Shown: positions 7,840 through 16,703 of the stretch, piece after piece
Numbering within the stretch: the stretch's first letter is position 1
How the letters are laid out: each line of letters opens with the position of its first letter
Assembly (NCBI RefSeq): GCF_000423005.1
Contig: NZ_AUHD01000001.1
Location: 310,001 to 374,000 of the forward strand
Source of the DNA: Gelidibacter mesophilus DSM 14095
GTDB taxonomy: Bacteria; Bacteroidota; Bacteroidia; Flavobacteriales; Flavobacteriaceae
Direction of reading: 5' to 3'
DNA: 64,000 bases
Notes under the pieces: generated by a model
Seen by the model: only the letters and a program-made list of their open reading frames with translations
The model's database searches: none
Told to the model about the DNA's origin: nothing
Position numbers and translations under genes: made by a program

Positions 7840-8616
7840 ATGACACGCAGACAAAAACAATTACAAGCCTTTGACCGACTTTTAACCATTATGGATGAAT
7901 TGCGCGAGCAATGTCCGTGGGATAAAAAGCAGACTATGGAAACGCTCAGACATTTGACCATTGAGGAAGTTTATGAACTTGGGGATGCTATTTTGGATAA
8001 GGATTTGAATGAGGTCAAAAAGGAATTGGGAGACGTCTTATTACACATTGTCTTCTATTCTCGGATAGGTAGTGAAACCAATAGCTTTGATATTGCAGAT
8101 GTGTGTCATGGTATCTGCGATAAGCTCATTGAACGCCATCCACATATTTATGGTAATGTCAAAGTTGAAAATGAAGATGATGTTAAACGCAACTGGGAAC
8201 AGATTAAGTTAAAGGAAAAAGGCAACACCAGTGTCTTGCAAGGCGTTCCAAAAAGCCTCCCGGCAATGGTTAAAGCAAACCGGATACAGGATAAAGTGGC
8301 AGGAGTAGGATTTGACTGGGAACATCCAGAACAGGTCTATGAAAAAGTAGAGGAGGAGCTGAACGAGTTGAAAATTGAAATAACCCATGGAAATGCCGAT
8401 AAAATGGAAGCTGAACTGGGAGATGTTCTATTCTCAATTATCAATTATGCGCGCTTTTTAAAAATAAATCCAGAAAATGCCCTGGAACGCACTAATAAAA
8501 AATTTATCAAAAGATTTCAATATCTAGAGGCTAAGTCTCGGGAAATCAATAAGCCTTTATCTGAAATGACGTTGATGGAAATGGATGCTTTCTGGGAAGA
8601 AGCAAAAAAGGTATGA
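7840..8616 (+). CDS. mazG: Nucleoside triphosphate pyrophosphohydrolase MazG
   Basis: Hydrolyses (d)NTPs, including aberrant ones, to the monophosphate and pyrophosphate; in E. coli it also lowers ppGpp levels. The 258-residue protein has two tandem MazG domains. The first has CPWDKKQTMETLRHLTIEE and an EExxE...ExxD metal site ending KKELGDVLLH; the second has EEELNELK with AELGDVLFSIINYARFL. This is the full-length double-domain form. The start at the ATG 7840 agrees with the family (MTRRQKQLQAFDRLL). The gene has its own promoter and lies downstream of a terminator, so it is probably monocistronic. Confidence 0.95.
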   Translation: MTRRQKQLQAFDRLLTIMDELREQCPWDKKQTMETLRHLTIEEVYELGDAILDKDLNEVKKELGDVLLHIVFYSRIGSETNSFDIADVCHGICDKLIERHPHIYGNVKVENEDDVKRNWEQIKLKEKGNTSVLQGVPKSLPAMVKANRIQDKVAGVGFDWEHPEQVYEKVEEELNELKIEITHGNADKMEAELGDVLFSIINYARFLKINPENALERTNKKFIKRFQYLEAKSREINKPLSEMTLMEMDAFWEEAKKV

Positions 8617-8770
8617 TTTATTTTCAATCCCGTAATCCAAATATGGCATTGCAGACGTATATATGATATATTGGAACTTAACTTAAAGTTTCATAATCAT
8701 AAGTAGGTAATCTTAATTATATTTTAAGCGGTATTAGTTAAGGTTAAAAATTTAGTTTAGTTAGGGGTCA

Positions 8771-8800
8771 AAATCCTACCTGTTTTCACAGGTAGGATTT
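8771..8800. repeat. Perfect 13-bp-stem palindrome (CCTACCTG type)
   Basis: AAATCCTACCTGT (8771-8783) and ACAGGTAGGATTT (8788-8800) are exact complements around a TTTC loop. It may terminate mazG transcription, but it lies 155 bp beyond the stop and shares its CCTxCCTG/CAGGxAGG core with the hairpin at 18706-18727, which suggests a dispersed palindromic unit. Confidence 0.6.
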
Positions 8801-8899
8801 GATTTTTAAGGCTATTCGTATTTTTTAGTGAATACTGAAAATTTAAAGTCGTTATTGGGTGTGCCCACCCAAGGCTGGCAATGACAAACTATAATGCGG

Positions 8900-8935
8900 A
8901 AAAAAAAATCCAACCTCTCCTTAGGAAAAGTTGGA
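8900..8935 (-). terminator. Rho-independent terminator of the DUF349 gene
   Basis: On the minus strand TCCAAC (plus 8930-8935) pairs with GTTGGA (plus 8909-8914), with an inner TCCT/AGGA pairing, followed by nine T residues (plus 8900-8908). It lies 26 nt past the stop codon. Confidence 0.8.
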
Positions 8936-8961
8936 CGTTCAATATCTGTGAAAGAAAGCTG

Positions 8962-11043
8962 TTAATAGAGTTCCTTTAACTTCTTAAACTTCTCTTCCCA
9001 AACCGCTAAGTTTTCCTTGTGGTTTTCGATATTATTCAAAACATCCTTAACTAAAGGATTACTTTCATCAATATTCGAGAAAAATTGAAGATTGTTTTCA
9101 AGCTGATTTAGCTCTCCTCTAACTTCATCAATTTTCTTACGGATAAAATGGTGTTCATTATCCAATAGTCTCGTGTCATCTGGTTGAGAGAGATGCTCTA
9201 ATTTATTTTCAAACTTAATCATTTCCACTTCAGATTTGTCCATTTTTAAATTGTTGAACAAACCATCGACCGCTTTGTTAAATTTGCCTTCAATAAAACG
9301 CTTATTTTGTGGAACTTGACCTAAAGTATTCCATTCCTCAGTTTTTTGCTTGATCGTCTCTAAATCTTCTTCTGGATTTCCGCTTAATTTCAAATCTTTT
9401 AATTCATCAAGCAGTTTTGATTTCTGTTCAAATGCTTTCTCTTGGTCTTTATTGGCTGCATTCTTTTCTGCATTGAGTTTGTCAAAATAATGGTTACATG
9501 CCGCTTTAAAACGTTTCCAAATTTTGTCACTATCCTTTCTAGGGACATGACCGATTGCTTTCCAATCATTTTGGATTTTCTTCATCAATGGCGTAACGGT
9601 TTCAAAATCGTCGCTATCCTTATTATCTTCAGCTATTTTGATCAGTTCCAATTTCTTTTGCAGATTGGTGTACTGGTCTTTTTTTAAGTTTTTATAAAAG
9701 TTATTTTTATTTTTGTTGAAAGACCTTACTGCAGATTTGAATTTTGCCCAAGTGGCTTCATTCACCTTAATGGGAACTTTACCAGCGTTGAAAAACTCAG
9801 TACGGAGGCCTTCAATAACCTTAATTTTGTTTTGCCATGCTTGATGGGAGCTGAGGTTATCTTTTGCTACTTCCTCAATCTTAGCGATAATGGCTTCCTT
9901 TTTTTCAAGATTCGCTTCGTGAGCTTTATCTACATCGGCGTAATATGCTTGACGTTTATCATGGATTGTTTTGGTAGCACTGCTAAAGCGTTCCCAAATA
10001 ACTTCCCTATGTTCCTTGTCAACAGGTCCCAAATCTTCTTTCCACATTTTATGGAGTACCTGTAATTCTCTGAAAGCTCTGTTAGAATTGTCATCTTTAG
10101 CCAATTCTTCAGCACGATCGATAATTTTTAGTTTCTGATCAAGATTATGCTTGAAATCCATATCGCGTAAATCACGATTGAGGTGTAAAAAGTCATAAAA
10201 TATTTCTACATGATGGTGGTAGGTATTCCATGCATTATTGTATTTATCCCTCGGAATTGGACCGGCATTGCGCCATTCTTCTTGTAAGTCCTTGAAAAAC
10301 TTATAGGTGGTGTTAATATTTTCTTCAACATTGATGAGGCCTTTGATATCCTCAATAATACGCATTCGGTTTTCAAGGTTTGATTTTAGATTGGTTTCTA
10401 AGGTTTTATAATAAGCATTTAGACTGTTTTTATAATCCTTATAAAGCGTATTGAAGCGTTTTTTAAGCGGACTTGAATAAAAGAAATCAATCTCACTTCC
10501 GCCTTCGTTCAAAAAGTCTTCTTTCTTTTCTTCAAGAATTTCGGAAAATTTAGAATTGAACTCTGTTTTAATCTCATCAACATGAGATTTTATGGTTTGT
10601 ACTTTTTTGTTTTTTAATAAGTTTTCGAACTCATCTGCCAACTGCTCCATGGTCATGGCGTGGTAGTCCTTATCTTCCAAATTATGGCGTTCTACATTGC
10701 TCTCATCCTCAGCGTCCTCAGCGTTGGATTCTTCAATTTCGTCCACATAGGCATCTTTGTTCTTTCCAGGTGTTTCTTCTGAAGTAGCTGTCTTCTTTTC
10801 GGCTTCAGGAGCAACTTCTGAAGTAGGAGCAATGGAATCTTTCTGATTTGAGGTTTCAGGAGCCGAATCTTCACTATCTGCTTCTTTATTTTCCAAAGGA
10901 TCAGCTGTTACAGTCTCTTCAGTTCCTGCACCTTTACCGCTTGTTGAGGATTGCTTTTTCGAGACTGTATTATCAGAAGTGATAGCCTCGTCTTTTAAAA
11001 TCTCTTTTCCATCTGCATCCTGCAGGTTATCTTTCTCTGACAT
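8962..11043 (-). CDS. DUF349-repeat coiled-coil protein
   Basis: A 693-residue cytoplasmic protein. Residues 1 to about 120 are acidic, Ser/Thr/Glu-rich low complexity, with no signal peptide. The rest is built of at least five DUF349 repeats, each with a W..-G.(I/V)P pattern: EEWRNAGPIPRDKY, KMWKEDLGPVDKEH, RTEFFNAGKVPIKV, NDWKAIGHVPRKDS and EEWNTLGQVPQNKR, ending in a coiled coil. DUF349 proteins are common in Bacteroidota and unexplained; the helical repeats suggest a scaffold or nucleic-acid-binding role, which is inference. Two Met codons (11049 and 11043) are two residues apart; either could start it. It has its own terminator. Confidence 0.88.
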   Translation of the reverse strand: MSEKDNLQDADGKEILKDEAITSDNTVSKKQSSTSGKGAGTEETVTADPLENKEADSEDSAPETSNQKDSIAPTSEVAPEAEKKTATSEETPGKNKDAYVDEIEESNAEDAEDESNVERHNLEDKDYHAMTMEQLADEFENLLKNKKVQTIKSHVDEIKTEFNSKFSEILEEKKEDFLNEGGSEIDFFYSSPLKKRFNTLYKDYKNSLNAYYKTLETNLKSNLENRMRIIEDIKGLINVEENINTTYKFFKDLQEEWRNAGPIPRDKYNNAWNTYHHHVEIFYDFLHLNRDLRDMDFKHNLDQKLKIIDRAEELAKDDNSNRAFRELQVLHKMWKEDLGPVDKEHREVIWERFSSATKTIHDKRQAYYADVDKAHEANLEKKEAIIAKIEEVAKDNLSSHQAWQNKIKVIEGLRTEFFNAGKVPIKVNEATWAKFKSAVRSFNKNKNNFYKNLKKDQYTNLQKKLELIKIAEDNKDSDDFETVTPLMKKIQNDWKAIGHVPRKDSDKIWKRFKAACNHYFDKLNAEKNAANKDQEKAFEQKSKLLDELKDLKLSGNPEEDLETIKQKTEEWNTLGQVPQNKRFIEGKFNKAVDGLFNNLKMDKSEVEMIKFENKLEHLSQPDDTRLLDNEHHFIRKKIDEVRGELNQLENNLQFFSNIDESNPLVKDVLNNIENHKENLAVWEEKFKKLKELY

Positions 11044-11141
11044 TGTCATAATAATTAAATTTCTTGCTTTTCTAAAGAAGTAAATATACTAACAACGCCT
11101 CAGATTACAAAAGAGTAACCTGTGATTTTAAGCGATTTCGG

Positions 11142-11876
11142 TTATTTAGTCCAGATTTCCCAAGCTTTTTCCGCTTGATACTCCAACATCTTTGAACCAT
11201 TGCAAATAGCGGCCCCTTGGATTTCTCCGCACATCAAAAACTTGGTTTGTGTGGGATTATAGATGAGGTCGAAAAGTAAATGTGTTTTTGTGATTCCGTC
11301 GTAGGGAATATCGGGGCATTCATTCACCTTAGGATGGGTGCCAATGGGTGTGCAGTTGATGATAACTTGATGTGCATTGATAATGTCTTCCGTGAGATCT
11401 GCATAAACGTATGCCGCTTTTGGATTGGGGCTTCTTGATACATATTCAAAACGAATCTTGAGTTTTTTTAAGGCATAAGCAATCGCCTTTGAAGCGCCAC
11501 CAGTACCCAAAATCAAGGCTTTTTTATGGTGAGATTTTAGGAAAGGCTCGATGGATTTTGTAAATCCGTAGTAATCCGTGTTAAAACCTTTAGTTTTTCC
11601 TGATGGATAAAATTTTATGGTGTTTACGGCTCCAATTTTTTCTGCCGTTCTATGGAGGCTATCTATGTAAGGAATGATTTGTTCTTTATATGGGATGGTG
11701 ACATTAAGGCCTACAATATCAGTTTCCTGTTTTAAAATTTCGGGAACCTTTGATATATCCTCAATATCAAAATTTTGATAGGTATAAGGAAGTTCTTCAT
11801 TTTCAAACTTGGCCGTAAAGTGCGCCTTAGAAAATGAGTACGAAATATTCTTACCGATAAGTCCAAATTTAGACAT
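11142..11876 (-). CDS. aroE: Shikimate dehydrogenase (NADP+)
   Basis: Reduces 3-dehydroshikimate to shikimate with NADPH in aromatic amino acid biosynthesis. The 244-residue protein starts MSKFGLIGKNISYSFSKAHF (substrate-binding SxS), has NVTIPYKEQ with the catalytic lysine, NTDYYGFTKSI with the catalytic aspartate, the LGTGGASKAIAYAL nucleotide loop, and a C-terminal NGSKMLEYQAEKA. I chose the ATG at 11876, which gives this start and an 8-nt overlap with the preceding DUF368 gene; a longer reading from 11900 would overlap by 32 nt. The downstream position in an operon with two DUF368 genes has no obvious metabolic logic. Confidence 0.95.
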   Translation of the reverse strand: MSKFGLIGKNISYSFSKAHFTAKFENEELPYTYQNFDIEDISKVPEILKQETDIVGLNVTIPYKEQIIPYIDSLHRTAEKIGAVNTIKFYPSGKTKGFNTDYYGFTKSIEPFLKSHHKKALILGTGGASKAIAYALKKLKIRFEYVSRSPNPKAAYVYADLTEDIINAHQVIINCTPIGTHPKVNECPDIPYDGITKTHLLFDLIYNPTQTKFLMCGEIQGAAICNGSKMLEYQAEKAWEIWTK

Positions 11877-12888
11877 TGATTTTTTTTGTTTTGTGTCCAT
11901 ACCACTCTAATGCGAGGACGATTGCAATTCCTACTCCAATGTAAACAATTGCTAAGTATGTTTCACTATTTAAGTCAGGAATAAATCGTTCATAATTAGA
12001 GACTATTTTTTTGCCGGTTGAATCATAGATCAAGTTTCCTTCATCCGTCATTCTATAAATAGTGTGTTTCCATGGCCAAACAACGCCTAACGAACCAACA
12101 ATAAAACCAATGATTGAGGCTGTAGTAATGCTCTTGTAATGTTTTAGGATATAACTTAGCATATGCGAAAAGGTAACTAATCCCACTACTGAACCTATGG
12201 TAAAAACGATGAGTACTTGAAGCATTCTGATCCGTTCGGAATTCTTTAAAAAACTAAAGTCCCCAACAATAATCTCATAGAACGTGTCAGAAAGCGCATT
12301 GACGGAATCTACTAATAACAATACATAATTGCCTAATAAAATTAGGATGAAAGATCCAGAGAAACCTGGGAGTGTCATCCCAGAAACACTGATAATTCCA
12401 CAGAAAAATACAAAAAACAGATTGTCATTTTCTTTGGCGGGATCCAAAAAACTAATCCCTATGCCCAGACTTATGCCTATAATAAGAGAAACTATAGTTT
12501 TGTAATTCCAGTCATTAAAATCTTTGTTGATATAATAGATTGAACCTACGATCATCCCAAAAAACAAGCTCCAGATATACAGTTCGTAATGGATGAGAAA
12601 ATAATCCAAGATTTTAGAAATACTGAAATAACTGATAATCATACCAAGGAAGAGCAGACTCAAAAAGCGCCCGTTGACATAATTGAAAAAACTTTTGAAT
12701 CGGCCGTTAAAGAGAAGTTTAAAGGCTGTTTTGTTTACTTTTTGGAGTGAATAGATAAACTCTTCATAAAAACCTGCCACAAACGCTACTACACCACCAG
12801 AAATACCAGGAACCTTATTTGCAGCACCCATCCCCAAGCCTTTTATGACCAGGAAAAGTTTGTCAGAAAAGGTTCTGGTGCTTTGCAT
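11869..12888 (-). CDS. DUF368 membrane protein (undecaprenyl-phosphate translocase family), copy 2
   Basis: A 339-residue polytopic inner-membrane protein with about eight to nine hydrophobic segments. It carries both DUF368 signatures: GAANKVPGISGGVVAFVAG near residue 22 and MTLPGFSGSFILILLGNY in mid-protein. DUF368 proteins (PopT) were reported in 2022 to return undecaprenyl phosphate across the membrane for wall and polysaccharide synthesis; applying that here is by family. A paralogue lies immediately upstream with no intergenic base, and aroE overlaps its 3' end. It has an inserted segment near residues 280-310 with a polar periplasmic or cytoplasmic loop, shared in position with its paralogue. 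Confidence 0.9.
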   Translation of the reverse strand: MQSTRTFSDKLFLVIKGLGMGAANKVPGISGGVVAFVAGFYEEFIYSLQKVNKTAFKLLFNGRFKSFFNYVNGRFLSLLFLGMIISYFSISKILDYFLIHYELYIWSLFFGMIVGSIYYINKDFNDWNYKTIVSLIIGISLGIGISFLDPAKENDNLFFVFFCGIISVSGMTLPGFSGSFILILLGNYVLLLVDSVNALSDTFYEIIVGDFSFLKNSERIRMLQVLIVFTIGSVVGLVTFSHMLSYILKHYKSITTASIIGFIVGSLGVVWPWKHTIYRMTDEGNLIYDSTGKKIVSNYERFIPDLNSETYLAIVYIGVGIAIVLALEWYGHKTKKINV

Positions 12889-13899
12889 TTATGGAGTTTT
12901 GGAGCCTACTTTTTCAAGGATGAAGATAGTTAAAAATCCGACTACCATAAGTACAATGGACATTGCAATTTGTGGATCAATCGCTTGGTTGATTTCTGAA
13001 TAATGAAGTGGCAGTACACTTTTTTCGGACACCATTTTTAAGGTTTCAAAGTTGTTGATCTGTCTTTGATAGACTTCAAGCGTTCCATATTCCGTGATAT
13101 TAGAAACGGGAACAGTCTGTCCCGTCGCTTTTTCTAAAACGGTCAAGGTTTCCTTCCAAGGCCAAATTTTGTTTAGAGAACCAAAAATAAACCCTGTTAA
13201 AACCGCCAAAGTGGTATTTTTATAGTTATTGAACAACCATTTTAGCACCCTGCTGAAACTCAATAATCCAATCACTGCTCCAGCGGCAAAAATGGTTATT
13301 TTCTTAAAATCAAAAATGCTTAAGGCATCGCTAAGTGTTTTATAAGCGCCCAAAATAACCAAGATAAACGATCCGGAAATACCCGGTAAAATCATTGCGC
13401 AAATGGCCAATGCTCCCGCAAAAAACAAGAAAATGGAACTGTCATTATTTGCCATTGACGGTAATGTTGTAATATAAAAAGCCGCGAGTGTTCCAAATAT
13501 TAAGGAACCAATGGCGCTTAAATTCCATGTTTTTATTTGTTTTCCAACAAAGAAGATGCTGGCTACAATGAGTCCGAAGAAAAACGACCATATGAGTACC
13601 GGATGCTGTTCAATCAAGTATTTGGCTAGCCTCATAAAAGAAATAAAGCTGATGACTATTCCTATGAGTAGGGCTAGCAAAAAGTTACCGTTGAGCTGTT
13701 TCCAAAAAGCAGCAAAACCACTTTTTCTTAGAGTAGTCAATAGACTTAAATTGACTCCGCTAATGGTGGTAATTAATTCCTCATAAATACCGGAAATAAA
13801 AGCTATGGTACCTCCCGAAACTCCTGGTACAGCATCGGCTGCACCCATGGCAATCCCTTTAAGTGAAATGAATAGGTAATCTGAAAAGCGTCTTTGCAT
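12889..13899 (-). CDS. DUF368 membrane protein (undecaprenyl-phosphate translocase family), copy 1
   Basis: A 336-residue polytopic membrane protein, the first of two tandem DUF368 genes. It has GAADAVPGVSGGTIAFISGIYEE in the first hydrophobic region (shown here in part) and MILPGISGSFILVILGAY in the middle, with about eight other hydrophobic stretches. Likely role by family: recycling of the C55-P lipid carrier. Its stop codon directly abuts the start codon of copy 2. The two copies keep the same motif order and length but have diverged clearly, so the duplication is old. A near-match -7 element (TATCTTTA, minus, plus 13924-13931) is the best promoter candidate. Confidence 0.9.
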   Translation of the reverse strand: MQRRFSDYLFISLKGIAMGAADAVPGVSGGTIAFISGIYEELITTISGVNLSLLTTLRKSGFAAFWKQLNGNFLLALLIGIVISFISFMRLAKYLIEQHPVLIWSFFFGLIVASIFFVGKQIKTWNLSAIGSLIFGTLAAFYITTLPSMANNDSSIFLFFAGALAICAMILPGISGSFILVILGAYKTLSDALSIFDFKKITIFAAGAVIGLLSFSRVLKWLFNNYKNTTLAVLTGFIFGSLNKIWPWKETLTVLEKATGQTVPVSNITEYGTLEVYQRQINNFETLKMVSEKSVLPLHYSEINQAIDPQIAMSIVLMVVGFLTIFILEKVGSKTP

Positions 13900-13938
13900 T
13901 TTTTATTTTACGTCTAAGAAGCGTAAAGATATATAAAT

Positions 13939-15351
13939 TTACTTGGAGGTTTTTTTCGAATTTGAAATAATATTGACCACCATTTGATGATCAGCAATTA
14001 ATGGAAAAAGTTCCTGTAAAATAAAACATAATTCAGAATTGAGAAGCCATCCGTTTTTGAGATGGTATTGCCCTTTTTCGTTTTCAAAGAGGGTGAAATA
14101 TATTCCTGCCAATCGGTACTCAATTTCAGCGGTTTCTGGATAAAATTCCGACGCTTGAATCAAACTGAGTGCCGAGGCTTCATGTTCGCCTAACTTAATA
14201 AGTACATCAGCTCTTGCAAGCCATGTGTCCAATTCGTAGTTTCCTAGATCCAACGTTTTTTTATAGCCACGTTCTGCTTCTTCAATAAAATTCAGGCGGT
14301 GGTTGATCTGAGCATAAAGTTTCCAATATTTAACATTATCGGCATCAATATTAATGGCCTTGTTGATATAGTAAAGTGCTTTATGGTAATCTTTCTTTTT
14401 GTTGTAAAACCTCGTAATGGCAATCCATCCCTTATCCAACAAAGGGTCTTCATGGACTGTTTTGAAGTAATATTGCACGGCAAGATCATCCGCACTTAAC
14501 TTCTCGTAACAATTGCCAATCCTCAATAGAGCAAAAGAGGTTGGTTCATCAAGTGCCAAGGTCATATTGTAGTTTTCAATGGCCTCGTCAAACTTCTTCA
14601 TTTTCTCCAAGACTTTTCCTTTTTCAAGATAGGCTCCCACAAAAGTATCGTCTGAAATAATAGCAAATTCAAAAGCTGCCAATGATTTTTTATAATCTTT
14701 TAGAGAGAAATATTGTTTCCCCAATTGGTGCCATGCTACCTCGCAATACGGATTTTTGTCCAAATAACGGTTAAGGAAATCTATGGCTTCGTCGTGAAGA
14801 TCTAAAAATTCAAAGCAATAAATAATGTTATAGAGTGCGGAATAATCTTCCATATCCAACTCCAAACATTTGATAAAATAGGTCTTTGCGTTATCAAATT
14901 GATCCATGAAAAGATACTCCATACCAATTAATGCGTGTAAATCGGCTTCATCTTCTTCTGTATTTGATAATTTCAAAGCTATTTTTAAGGTATCAATTGC
15001 TTTTTGGTGCTCGTTGCGTTTTGATAAAATACTGGCCTTTTGAATATAGACTTCCTCATTGGATGGTTCCAAGATATAGAGAGCGTCCAGAAGCTTTTCT
15101 GCATGTGGCAGTTTGTCTTCCAAAATGTAAATTTCAACTTGAAAAAGCCTTAAAATTATGGATGAAGGGTGCTGCTCCAATCCTAATTTGACAGCTTTTT
15201 TTGCAAGCGCAATTCGGCCGTTTTCAAAATAGAATTGAATTATATTTTCAAACTCATTTGAATCAAAAAACAACACGTTGTTTGTTTTTAACATGGATTC
15301 AAATTTTGTTAGCGAATAATTATCGTCGTCGTCATGTTGACTAAACTCCAT
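13939..15351 (-). CDS. Tetratricopeptide repeat protein
   Basis: A 470-residue cytoplasmic protein made of roughly ten TPR units from about residue 35 to 440, for example ADLHALIGMEYLFMDQFDNA, ALYNIIYCFEFLDLHDEAID and VAWHQLGKQYFSLKDYKKSL. It starts MEFSQHDDDDNYSLTKFESM with an acidic stretch and has no signal peptide or catalytic domain. I prefer the ATG at 15351 to a GTG two codons upstream. The family is widespread in Flavobacteriaceae between DUF368/aroE and an aminotransferase gene; the partner proteins it binds are unknown. Confidence 0.85.
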   Translation of the reverse strand: MEFSQHDDDDNYSLTKFESMLKTNNVLFFDSNEFENIIQFYFENGRIALAKKAVKLGLEQHPSSIILRLFQVEIYILEDKLPHAEKLLDALYILEPSNEEVYIQKASILSKRNEHQKAIDTLKIALKLSNTEEDEADLHALIGMEYLFMDQFDNAKTYFIKCLELDMEDYSALYNIIYCFEFLDLHDEAIDFLNRYLDKNPYCEVAWHQLGKQYFSLKDYKKSLAAFEFAIISDDTFVGAYLEKGKVLEKMKKFDEAIENYNMTLALDEPTSFALLRIGNCYEKLSADDLAVQYYFKTVHEDPLLDKGWIAITRFYNKKKDYHKALYYINKAINIDADNVKYWKLYAQINHRLNFIEEAERGYKKTLDLGNYELDTWLARADVLIKLGEHEASALSLIQASEFYPETAEIEYRLAGIYFTLFENEKGQYHLKNGWLLNSELCFILQELFPLIADHQMVVNIISNSKKTSK

Positions 15352-15520
15352 AAGCACTTGGTATTGTTCGTTGAAATAAATGTAACGTTAACATTAGAGA
15401 AAAGAGGATTTAAAGACGAATGTTTTCAACAAATTAATTAACAGTATTGACCGTTCATCGTCCTTTTCTTAGTTTATTGCTTAATTTACAGCAAGTTGTC
15501 AACTGTGCAAACCTAAGGAA

Positions 15521-16702
15521 TTATGATTGAATTTCGTCTAAAATTTCGATCATAAGTTGACAACCTTCGATGATTTCGGCAGTTGAAATGGTTAATGGTG
15601 GTGTTAACCGGATGGCTTTTGGCTCAAAAAGTAACCAAAATAGTATCAAACCTCTACTTTGCGCCTTTAAAATCAGTTGATTTGTGATCTCTGCGGATGG
15701 TGTCATGGCGGCCAGCATTAATCCGCGACCTCTAATTTCAGTAATTAATGGATGGACTAAATGTTTCCTGAATACGTGTTCTTTTTCAACCGCTTCGGCC
15801 ATTAAAGTACTTTCTGTAACTTCTTTTAATGTTGCCAAGGCGGCAGAAGCTATAATAGGATGGCCACCAAATGTAGTGATGTGTCCTAGTTTTGGTCGAT
15901 TCTGTAAGGTGTGCATCATTGATTTTGATGCTGAAAAGGCGCCAATTGGCATTCCGCCTCCTAGACCTTTGCCAGTTACTAAAATATCCGGAATACAATT
16001 GTAATGCTCAAAACTAAATAATTTCCCAGTACGACCTACCCCTGGTTGAATCTCATCTAAAATCAATAAAGCACCTACTTCATCACAGCGTGTTCTTACC
16101 TTCGCTAGATAATTTTCATAGGGTTCAATAAAACCTGCGCCTCCTTGGATGGTCTCTAATATGACGGCCGCCGTTTTTCTCGTGATCTGATTTAAATCCT
16201 CCTTATTATTAAAGTTAATAAAACTGACATCCGGGATTAAGGGTCTAAATGCCTGTTTCCGTTCTTCGTAACCCATGACGCTCATAGATCCCATAGTGTT
16301 GCCATGGTATGCGTGGTGTGCAGCTATAATTTGGCTTCTGCCAGTTGCTCGGCGAGCCAGCTTTAGGGCGCCTTCAACAGCTTCGGTCCCAGAATTGACG
16401 AGGTAAGTACATTCTAAGGATTCTGGCAAATGTTCTGCCAATAACTTAGTGAGTTCCACGGCCGGTTGTTGGATATATTCGCCATAAACCATAACGTGCA
16501 TATATTTGTCCAACTGATCTTTTATTGCTTTGACCACTCTTGGATGACGATGCCCCAAAGTGCAAGCAGAAACACCCGCGATAAAATCGAGGTAAGGTTT
16601 ATTATTCGTATCAAAAACATAACAGCCTTCAGCGTGAGAAATTTCTAAGGCTAAAGGATGCGGTGTGGTTTGTGCTTGATACTGTAAGAAATCGCTCGTC
16701 AT
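15521..16702 (-). CDS. Class III (ornithine/acetylornithine-type) aminotransferase
   Basis: A PLP-dependent fold type I aminotransferase of 393 residues. Key features are the SGTEAVEGALKLARRATGR phosphate-binding region (104-122), LILDEIQPGVGRTG (213-226) with Asp216, and the PLP lysine Lys245 in VTGKGLGGGMPIGA. It resembles acetylornithine/ornithine aminotransferases, but no arginine genes are nearby, so the substrate is undecided. The gene follows the OstA-like gene with one base between, an arrangement I believe recurs in Flavobacteriaceae. The start at ATG 16702 gives a normal N-terminus. Confidence 0.88.
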   Translation of the reverse strand: MTSDFLQYQAQTTPHPLALEISHAEGCYVFDTNNKPYLDFIAGVSACTLGHRHPRVVKAIKDQLDKYMHVMVYGEYIQQPAVELTKLLAEHLPESLECTYLVNSGTEAVEGALKLARRATGRSQIIAAHHAYHGNTMGSMSVMGYEERKQAFRPLIPDVSFINFNNKEDLNQITRKTAAVILETIQGGAGFIEPYENYLAKVRTRCDEVGALLILDEIQPGVGRTGKLFSFEHYNCIPDILVTGKGLGGGMPIGAFSASKSMMHTLQNRPKLGHITTFGGHPIIASAALATLKEVTESTLMAEAVEKEHVFRKHLVHPLITEIRGRGLMLAAMTPSAEITNQLILKAQSRGLILFWLLFEPKAIRLTPPLTISTAEIIEGCQLMIEILDEIQS

Positions 16703-16703
16703 T

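Larger units (their letters stand above)
8617..8961. other. Convergent intergenic region after mazG
   Basis: 345 bp between the 3' ends of mazG and the DUF349 gene. It contains a perfect 13-bp stem palindrome (8771-8800) and a terminator for the minus-strand gene (8900-8935). No open frame with coding character was seen. Confidence 0.6.

Noticed and set aside
8771-8800. Palindrome as the mazG terminator
   Set aside because: It lies 155 bp past the stop and has no T-tract directly after it, so I list it as a palindromic repeat and note termination only as a possibility.
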